Source: Candidula unifasciata | Lineage: Eukaryota > Mollusca > Gastropoda > Stylommatophora > Geomitridae | NCBI GenBank assembly: GCA_905116865.2 | Contig: CAJHNH020007645.1 | Location: forward strand, 186,001-250,000 | Length of the DNA: 64,000 bases | Direction: 5' to 3' | Shown: piece by piece, positions 56,216-64,000 of the stretch | How the letters are laid out: every line of letters begins with the position of its first letter | Numbering within the stretch: the first letter of the stretch is position 1 | Position numbers and translations under genes: made by a program | Notes under the pieces: generated by a model | Databases searched by the model: none | What the model saw: the letters and a program-made list of their open reading frames with translations, nothing else | What the model was told of the DNA's origin: nothing

Positions 56216-57696
56216 ATAATTTCTACTGATGACTGGTAGATCCCTGCTGTACTTGCTCCCTGTGAGTTTATATTGGCGGTTTCTATCACCTCGCAGAAGC
56301 CGCAGATTTTTTTGTAGAAGGCTTTCCTTTCCTCATCGGGTAGCAATTGTACTTTATCCTGCTCCTCTTGATCAAATGAGATACAATAGCGGTTCCTCTC
56401 GAGCTCGATCTTGTGCGGGTGAATCTGTTCGTTATAGTCTTGTAACTTCTTTAGGGGGTCGGCCTCGCTTCTTACCTCACCGGCTGCCGTCTCTTTGTTT
56501 TCTGTACAGGTTGTGGTTTCTTCTGCGGCTGGGGTCGCTTCTGTAACTTCGGATACGGTTACTCCATCTGGCTGGATAGTGTTTTCCTCATCGGTATTTG
56601 TCTCTGTACTTTTGTCGGCCTTGCTGACATTTTGTTTCTTGGCGGCTCTCTCTAGTTCGCTCTGTAGGCGGGCGTGCTCTGTTCTGGCTGTCATCTCTGC
56701 CGCTTCTGCTTCTGATTTCGCCTGAGTCAGTCGGGTGACTTCTCTGTATGTTTCCTCTCTCGCCTCTTTCAGCACGGCCATCTCTCTGCTTCTCTCCTCC
56801 CTCTCTTCTTGTCTGCGCTTCTCATCCTCTGCCTGTGCCACTGCCAGGCTTGCAATCAGTGTCTTTATATTGTTTATAGTTTCTGCATCGTGCTTCTTGC
56901 TTTCGAGCTGTTGCGCTGTGTGGGCTTTTCTGTCCTTTTTCAAGGCTTTAATCTCCCCCAGCATCAGGGAGATTAGCTCGTGCGTTTCGGCTTTCTCGGC
57001 TGTGGCTATGGCTTTCTGCTGCTGCAATTCGGCTCTGAGTTCTGTGATCGCTCGCATGAGTCCGGCCTGGCTACTCGGCTGGTTGGTGCTACTCGGGCTG
57101 GTTGGTCTGGGTGCCCGGTACCTTTTTGTCGAGTCTGGGCGTACGGCACTGGGTGCCCCTCTCTTAATGTCTTTGAGGTACGGGCATCCCAGATACCTCG
57201 CGCTGTGAGCGCCTGTGCAGTTCGAACAACGTCTGTTGTTGTTCGGCCTCCTGAAGTCCTGGTCGATTTTTGCCAGGGGGCACGCTCTGAAGTCGTGAGT
57301 CTTCGAGCAGTACCGACAAATAGGGCCACTGCGACAGGTCGCGGCGGCGTGCCACGCCCTGTTGCAGCGTGAGCACTGCATGATGTCTGTGGTGTGGGCT
57401 TCAGGCTGCTGCTTTGGTAGGCGGGTGCTGGTAGGTCCCTGTGCCACGACTGGGGCGGCTTTAGGTGGTGGCTCCACGATAGGGGAGGCTTCAGGTGTTG
57501 GCTCCTCGATAGGGGAGGCTTCTGGTGCTGGCGCCACGATGGGGGCGGCTTCAGTTGCTGGCATAGGTGAGCGAGGCGCCGCGATAGGGGCGCCTTCCTG
57601 TGATGCTGGTTGAGACGCTGCGGGTATGGCCAGCCTCTTCTTTGGTGTAGGTGCGGCTGCTTGTGCCTGTTTTTTTTCCCATGATGGAAAAAACAA
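56155..57696 (-). CDS. Gag-like ORF1 protein of a non-LTR retrotransposon, 513 codons
   Basis: Starts MFFPSWEKK. Residues about 20-90 are Ala/Pro/Glu-rich with PEASPI-type repeats. Then come three zinc knuckles: CSRCNRAWHAAATC (C-x2-C-x4-H-x4-C), CRYCSKTHDFRAC and CSNCTGAHSARYLGC, followed by a long charged coiled-coil-like segment (KRRQEEREERSREMAVLKEA) and an acidic tail. The knuckle trio is typical of I/Jockey-type ORF1, an RNA-binding protein that coats the element's transcript. No ORF2 follows downstream on this strand; instead the opposite-strand endonuclease LINE is met tail to tail. The last codons (NERFGPRFLDAFGGGPT) overlap the presumed 3' UTR of that element, so the native stop may be lost. 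Confidence 0.8.
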   Translation of the reverse strand: MFFPSWEKKQAQAAAPTPKKRLAIPAASQPASQEGAPIAAPRSPMPATEAAPIVAPAPEASPIEEPTPEASPIVEPPPKAAPVVAQGPTSTRLPKQQPEAHTTDIMQCSRCNRAWHAAATCRSGPICRYCSKTHDFRACPLAKIDQDFRRPNNNRRCSNCTGAHSARYLGCPYLKDIKRGAPSAVRPDSTKRYRAPRPTSPSSTNQPSSQAGLMRAITELRAELQQQKAIATAEKAETHELISLMLGEIKALKKDRKAHTAQQLESKKHDAETINNIKTLIASLAVAQAEDEKRRQEEREERSREMAVLKEAREETYREVTRLTQAKSEAEAAEMTARTEHARLQSELERAAKKQNVSKADKSTETNTDEENTIQPDGVTVSEVTEATPAAEETTTCTENKETAAGEVRSEADPLKKLQDYNEQIHPHKIELERNRYCISFDQEEQDKVQLLPDEERKAFYKKICGFCEVIETANINSQGASTAGIYQSSVEIIIVNERFGPRFLDAFGGGPT

Positions 57697-58380
57697 TGCT
57701 AGTCAATTGCGGTCTATACCGAGAGCTAGATCCCTGCGAAGTCGGCAAGGCTTGTTGAGTGCTCTGAAAAGAACACCAAGCGTGCTTTTTCCGCAGTTCA
57801 TTAGACAATCGTTAGTATCTGGTGCGAATACGGGCTGCCAAAAACTCCACTCGCAACACCGAATGCGCGATAACCAGTCAAGACAGACTCAGCCGAATGT
57901 CAAGCGAATCAGTGTCTGGCTAGTGAAGTTCAAATAATTTATCAAAGTGAAGTTCAAATAAAACTGCTGATAGAGACGTCTGGCGATCTTTCTGGCAAAC
58001 CTCTACACCCCAAGGTAGAAGAGGAGCGACTAAGTAAAGTAAAGAAGTTCAAATAATTTATCAAAAAAGTCAGAATCATTAGAGCACAAACTGCGCATTC
58101 GGGGGAGCCGTGAGTACGGAATAGAATTTGTACAAGGCAGTGCGTAAGACGACGTATAGAGGTGATAGCTGTGAGAATTCGTAGTTTTGTAGTAGGCTGT
58201 AGTCATTAAACGCGGTAGATCAATGCTGACCGTGATGTCAAGAAAGTTTAAAGTGGTGGAGATACGTGAGGTGAATATGATATCTGGAATAAAATTGTTG
58301 ATGAAATAAGCCAGTAAAATGAATACACAGGCAAAACTAAGGCCCTGGAACAAAGCCAAAGTCCAAATGCCCGAACAACT
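57697..58380. other. No gene recognised
   Basis: Contains short direct repeats of AGTGAAGTTCAAATAA (57924, 57950 region) and GAAGTTCAAATAATTTATC (58045). Possibly the 5' flank of the ORF1 element. Confidence 0.3.
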
Positions 58381-58432
58381 AGGACTTTCTGCCGGAGATT
58401 ACAGCCGGTGAACAAAAAAAAAAGAAGAAGAA
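58381..58432 (+). mobile_element. SINE-C 3' fragment
   Basis: GACTTTCTGCCGGAGATTAC, AGCCGGTGAAC and an A-rich/AAG tail. Confidence 0.6.
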
Positions 58433-59032
58433 TAGGTCGAGCTCAGTTGTGGTCATTTCGGTAAAAACCAAGCCTATTATCTATGACCCTCTTGTACACC
58501 TCTGGAAATTTGCCTTGGTATCCTTAACCAAGCGTGTATTTAAAGAGGCCGATAAAGAGACAACGTTTTGGAAGCATCATCATCAGTTCTCCTTATGCCT
58601 AGTGGAACATGAGGCTTTGGAAGCAAACTATTACAAATATGGGACATCAGACGTGGGAGATCATTCTCGGTACAGCTAGAATAAATAGCAAGAGGTTTTC
58701 GGGCTCTGTGAATGCGTTTCGTAATTCCGACGTTTCGAGTTTGAGATAAGAGCGGGACAAATAATGACGTGATGAAGAATCAAATGTCATAATAATACTT
58801 ATGACAGGGGGGGGGGGGGGGGGGTTCATTTGCTATCTATAAAATCAGTTGGCCACGGGGGAAGTAGAGAAAACGAGTTTATGTGAATGACTGTGTGTGT
58901 ATATGTATATATAAACGTGTGTGTGTGTCTGTGTGTGTCTCTGTGTGTGTGTGTGTGTGTGTGTGTGTTTCTTGTGACACATTCCAACATCCGTGTGTGG
59001 ATGATGGCAATGAAACTGTCCATGTTAGTAGT
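58433..59032. other. Low-complexity and unassigned sequence
   Basis: Poly-G run of 18 at 58807-58824, and a (TG)n tract at 58917-58968 with TCTG interruptions. A possible SINE-B head remnant (GAATGCGTTTCGTAATTCCG) at 58708. No gene recognised. Confidence 0.4.
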
Positions 59033-59975
59033 CAGCTTTCATTCTGGCAACCATCAGCTTTCATGACTGGCAACCACCAGCTTTCATGTTTGTCAACCAT
59101 CTGCTTTCATGTCTGACAACCATCAGCTCTCATGTCTGGCAACCATCAGCTCTCATGTCTGGCAACCATCAGCTCTCATGTCTGGCAACCATCAGCTCTC
59201 ATGTCTGGCAACCATCAGCTCACATGTCTGGCAACCACCAGCTTTCATGGCTTCCAAACATCAGCTTTTACGTCTGGCAACCACCAGCTCACATGTCTGG
59301 CAACCATCAGCTTTCATGTCTGGCAACCATCAGCTCTCATGTCTGGCAACCATCAGCTCTCATGTCTGGCAACCATCAGCTCTCATGTCTGGCAACCATC
59401 AGCTCTCATGTCTGGCAACCATCAGCTCTCATGTCTGGCAACCATCAGCTCTCATGGCTGGCAACCGTCAGCTCTCATGTCTGTCAACCAGCAGCTCTCA
59501 TGTCTGGCAACCATCAGCTCTCATGTCTGGCAACCATCAGCTCTCATAGCTGGCAACCAGCAGCTCTCATGTCTGGCAACCACCAGCTTTCATGTCTGGC
59601 AACCATCAGCTCTCATGTCTGGCAACCATCAGCTCTCATGTCTGGCAACCATCAGCTCTCATGTCTGGCAACCATCAGCTCACATTTCTGGCAACCATCA
59701 GCTCTCATGTCTGACAACCATCAGCTCACATTTCTGGCAACCATCAGCTCTCATGGCTGGCAACCATCAGCTCTCATGTCTGACAACCATCAGCTCACAT
59801 TTCTGGCAACCATCAGCTCTCATGTCTGGCAACCATCAGCTCTCATGTCTGGCAACCATCAGCTCTCATAGCTGGCAACCATCAGCTCACATGTCTGGCA
59901 ACCGTCAGCTCTCATGTCTGGCAACCGTCAGCTCTCATGTCTGGCAACCATCAGCTCTCATGTCTGGCAACCATC
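59033..59975 (+). repeat. 23-bp minisatellite, about 40 copies
   Basis: Unit CTGGCAACCATCAGCTCTCA plus TGT, with variants (CACATT, GGCTGG, CACCAGCTTT). Since 23 is not a multiple of 3 and the unit lacks stops in any phase, all three + frames stay open (up to 286 codons). Confidence 0.97.
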
Positions 59976-60061
59976 ACTGTGAGCATCGCTAGAGGTTTCA
60001 GTTCTAACGGTACGCAATACCGACACTTTTTTAAAGGCTTCCATTTTCAGTACTGCTGTAA

Positions 60062-61524
60062 TATACACTTTGGGGTGCGTACCGGCACCTTTTATTAGAC
60101 ACTTTGGGGTGCGTACCGGCACCTTTTATTAGACACTTTGGGGTGCGTACCGGCACCTTTTATTAGACACTTTGGGGTGCGTACCGGCACCTTTTTAATT
60201 AGACACTTTGGGGTGCGTACCGGCACCTTTTTCTTAGACACTTTGGGGTGCGTACCGGCACCTTTTATTAGACATTTTGTGGTGCGTACCGGCACCTTTT
60301 ATTAGACACTTTGTGGTGCGTTCCGGCACCTTTTATTAGACACTTTGGGGTGCGTACCGGCACCTTTTATTAGACACTTTGGGGTGCGTACCGGCACCTT
60401 TTTAATTAGACACTTTGGGGTGCGTACCGGCACCTTTTTCTTAGACACTTTGGGGTGCGTACCGGCACCTTTTATTAGACATTTTGTGGTGCGTACCGGC
60501 ACCTTTTATTAGACACTTTGGGGTGCGTACCGGCTCCTTTTATTAGACATTTTGTGGTGCGTACCGGCACCTTTTATTAGACACTTTGTGGTGCGTTCCG
60601 GCACCTTTTATTAGACACTTTGGGGTGCGTACCGGCACCTTTTATTAGACACTTTGGGGTGCGTACCGGCACCTTTTTAATTAGACACTTTGGGGTGCGT
60701 ACCGGCACCTTTTTCTTAGACACTTTGGGGTGCGTACCGGCACCTTTTATTAAAAATTTTGTGGTGCGTACCGGCACCTTTTATTAGACACTTTGTGGTG
60801 CGTTCCGGCACCTTTTATTAGACACTTTGTGGTACGTATCGGCACCTTTTATTAGACACTTTGCGGTGCGTACCGGCACCTTTTATTAGACACTTTGGGG
60901 TGCGTACCGGCACCTTTTATTAGACACTTTGAGGTGCGTACCGGCACCTTTTATTAGACACTTTGTGGTGCGCACCGGCACCTTTTATTAGACACTTTGG
61001 GGTGCGTACCAGCACCTTTTGTTAGACACTGTGTGGTGAGCACCGGCACTTTTTTTTAGACACTTTGGGGTGCGTACCGGCACCTTTTATTAGACACTTT
61101 GTTGTGCGTACCGGCACCTTTTATTAGACACTTTGTGGTGAGTACCGGCATCTTTTTTTAGACCATTGATGGTGCGTGCCGGCACCTCTTATTAGACACT
61201 TTGGGATGCGTACCGGCACCTTTTATTAGACACTTTGTGGTGCGCACCGGCACCTTTTATTAGACACTTTGGGGTGCGTACCGGCACCTTTTGTTATACA
61301 CTGTGTGGTGCGCACCGGCACTTTTTTAAGACACTTTGGGGTGCGTACCGGCACCTTTTATTAGACACCTTTTTGTGCGTACCGGCACCTTTTATTAGAC
61401 ACTTTGTGGTGAGTACTGGCACCTTTTATTAGACACTTTATGGTGAGTACCAGCATCTTTTTTTTAGACCATTGATGGTGCGTGCCGGCACCTTTTATTA
61501 GACACTTTGTCGTGAGTACCGGCA
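60062..61524 (+). repeat. Second 34-bp minisatellite array, about 43 copies
   Basis: Unit GTACCGGCACCTTTTATTAG then ACACTTTGGGGTGC, the same family and orientation as 3990-9735. Blocks of 6 and 8 units recur almost unchanged (starts near 60095, 60302 and 60577; spacings 207 = 6 x 34 + 3 and 275 = 8 x 34 + 3, the extra bases marking 35-36-bp variant units with TTTTTAATT or TTTTTCTTA). The right end is more diverged (61020-61524) and runs into a T-run. Confidence 0.97.
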
Positions 61525-61770
61525 GATTTTTTTTTTTTTTTTAGGAATAAAAAACAGAAACAAAAAAAAAAAGACATGGAGGTTAGTGAATGCGTTTACA
61601 GTGTCGGAATTCTCGAGCACAAGGGTTCGATTTACGTAGTGGACAATTTTTTTTTTTTTTTATGAAACCTTTCCCTGGTTTTTGGACAGTAGTACGAGAG
61701 TAGCGTCGTGGAAGAGATTTGGCCTTGCACCTAGTATTCCCAAAGACAACAGTTGTTGATACGGCATAGC

Positions 61771-62040
61771 TGTTCTTCTTCTTCTTCGCGTTCACCAGCT
61801 GTAAACTCCTGCGGAAAGTTGTAATTGTTCGTCCACTTCTGGATTGCAGTCCTGCTCCAGAACCTGAGTGTTGCGTGTGCATCCGTTTGACAGATCTGAC
61901 TAATTTGTATGCAGACTGTTGGTTCCTTGACTCTCAAGCAGAAGCACGCTGATTTCGAAGGAAGCTCCCAATTAGTCGGCTCTTACGACATGCTTTTTGG
62001 CTGGCAGTGGGTCTATTCTTGTTTTCCCTATAATAGGACC
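61771..62040 (-). mobile_element. SINE-C copy
   Basis: On +: CTTCTTCGCGTTCACCAGCT, TGTTCGTCCACTTCTGGATT, CAGACTGTTGGTTCCTTGAC and TAGTCGGCTCTTACGACATG. The fullest copy in this orientation. Confidence 0.78.
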
Positions 62041-62067
62041 CCTGGACCCACAAAGCAGTGTTTGCCA

Positions 62068-62233
62068 ACCCCTTTTGTGTGCGTATGTGTGTGCCATGCT
62101 CCACCTAAGCCTTTTAAAAATTCTTACCCTCCACCATGTAACATAAACTCTAAACGAGTCCAGTTGTAACCCCCCCCCCCCTCCCCCAACCCCACCAAGT
62201 GGGATGTGGACTCCAGGCTGAGAAACACTGGCA
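62068..62233 (+). mobile_element. Possible second hAT-like MITE
   Basis: CAGTGTTTGCCAACCC at the left and GGCTGAGAAACACTG at the right are inverted-repeat ends of the same type as the element at 50643. The 8-bp flanks do not match, so support is limited. Confidence 0.4.
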
Positions 62234-63050
62234 TAGCATTTTTAAGTGACAGTCCGGAGCCCAGCATTATCGGCGACCGCGCGACTATTGGCTCGCCGGT
62301 ATACGACTTCGTCGCCGTCGGGACAGTATTTATGGGTTTTTTTAAATCGCATAAGCACTTTTCAGGGCTTTTGGTGGCCTGCAATGCCAAGCCATTTTTA
62401 TGGCACACGTAATCTAGTCACAATTATAACCTAAAGCTACCCCTTCGGGAATGCTGGTTGAACCAGCAAAGCACCTTCAAGCCCACTTACCGGAGTCCAG
62501 AAGACTCACTTGATAAAACATTATCTTTCGAAGTCGTTTTTTTCCTGGCACACATCTAGCAGACAGTGGGGAAATGCTGTCAGGGCATATCGACTTCAAA
62601 CACATGTACCTAGATACTACTGGGCCAATCAGCGCCGAGCGGTCTGACTCAAACCGAGCGTATCTGGGTCATGACACATTTTTCGGTAACCCAAGCGTCT
62701 TCAGAAGTTGACCCACATCAAGAGTTTGGTTTACGGTTTTAAAACCGCAGGTCATGTAGCATCTGGACGCTGAGTCATACCCGTCCTGCTTTGTTATCTT
62801 GCTGGGTCAACTTTTCAAGTGTCAAAACTTTAACCAACCTGCTTTCAAATTATAATCCGCGTCATGTTTTAAATAGATTTTTCCCCTCTCGACCTTTTCA
62901 CTTCCTCCTGAGCGCTGAGAGTCTGTGAACAACGACATTTCTCAAACTTTGGGAGGAAACGTTGCCAAACCGGCTGAATTTTTGCCAGTCGCTCTCTGAT
63001 GTGCTCAACTATGGCATGGTTTCTTGTAATAATAATTTCTGACCAGAGAT
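62234..63050. other. No gene recognised
   Basis: Unique, fairly GC-balanced sequence with no motif I can name, ending at a poly-C run (63054-63095). Confidence 0.35.
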
Positions 63051-63149
63051 ATTCCCCCCCCCCCCCCCCCCCCCCCCCCTCCCCCCCCCCCCCCCGTAGT
63101 GGTTCGCAACAATTTCATGAAACGAAGATGAACGTAATATCTAATCTAA

Positions 63150-63520
<371 letters not shown>

Positions 63521-64000
63521 TCTATCTATTAATGAAACAGTTGCATCATAAATAATTTAGTTTTTTTAAATTTAAACATCCCCAACAAAAGTTCAACAGG
63601 AAGCACCCAGACAAAGAACCCTCGGAATCGTGTCCTCGCGAGAAGAAAAGAACTCAAAGCAAATTACAGTTGAGTCCAGGCTAGGTTTCTGGGTCGTGGA
63701 TGCTGGGCTTGAAGTCAGAAGTGGGAGCTTCTTGTGTCAGCCTTCACAAGACGGTCCTGTCAGACAAGTAATAGCACTCTTGGGAGATGCGTGCTTGGAA
63801 AACAGGGCAACTAGTCCAGAAAAGTCAGCTTCAAGTACCAAGAGAACAGCTTGGTTAAATTAAACGCATAAAATATGTTGAACTCTATACTACAGATGAG
63901 TTAGCGACCGGGGGGACGCAGAAGACAGATGGAGTGGCGAGTGGGCGAGCGGAGGATGGTTTTCAAATAAGTTTACTCAGTGGGGATCGTCGCGTGTCAG
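63521..64000. other. No gene recognised
   Basis: Unique sequence to the end of the window. A 77-codon frame at 63630-63863 has no motif. Confidence 0.3.

Noticed and set aside
56229..57372. Plus-strand frames across 56.2-57.4 kb
   Set aside because: Antisense shadows of the gag-like ORF1, which has three zinc knuckles on the minus strand.
59086..59992. Repetitive open frames of 146-286 codons
   Set aside because: They exist in all three frames of a 23-bp minisatellite without stops; no start context, splice or domain support.
60095..60777. Three near-identical 66-codon minus-strand frames
   Set aside because: Produced by the higher-order repeat of the 34-bp satellite.

Overview
This is a piece of a large, repeat-rich animal nuclear genome, most likely a lophotrochozoan and probably a mollusc. 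Pointers are GT-AG introns, a cytochrome P450 resembling CYP26, a secreted protein built from ShK cysteine domains, many degraded LINE retrotransposons of several families, tRNA-headed SINEs, long tetranucleotide microsatellites and no operon-like structure. The phylum call is inference from the gene families, and I cannot name the species.

Two host genes can be assembled, and they are convergent. On the + strand, 12368-23472 holds a six-exon gene whose introns are all phase 1: a signal-peptide exon, two ShK exons, two near-identical Ser/Thr/Pro linker exons and a final ShK exon with a stop, with AATAAA 40 bp downstream. On the - strand, 41975-30126 holds seven phase-compatible exons encoding about 487 residues of a CYP26-like P450. 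Only its first few N-terminal residues are missing. About 6.7 kb of largely unique sequence separates the two 3' ends.

The rest is mobile and tandem DNA. From 0.9 to 11.2 kb there are three minisatellites: 57 bp x 12; 34 bp x about 168 (5.7 kb, with a higher-order period); and 17 bp x about 32, which grew inside a LINE reverse-transcriptase gene. The 34-bp family recurs at 60.06-61.52 kb in the same orientation. Intron 4 of the ShK gene (17.5-22.2 kb) is a layered site: a tandem duplication carrying a linker exon, then a 5'-truncated LINE inserted in the first unit, then a second LINE inserted in the first with a perfect 11-bp target-site duplication (TSD), plus SINEs.

From 42 to 58 kb the window is mainly LINE remains: an apparently young I-clade-like LINE with an intact RNase H ORF and a 12-bp TSD (45612-47009), a LINE fragment with a restriction-like endonuclease (54690-55854, +), and a 513-codon gag-like ORF1 (57696-56155, -). 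A 192-bp hAT-like MITE with an 8-bp TSD lies at 50643-50834. From 59 kb to the end there is a 23-bp minisatellite, the second 34-bp array, a SINE and a (TATC)n/(TGTC)n tract. Long poly-C/poly-G runs (up to 54 C) recur throughout.

I see no CRISPR array, rRNA, true tRNA gene or virus gene.
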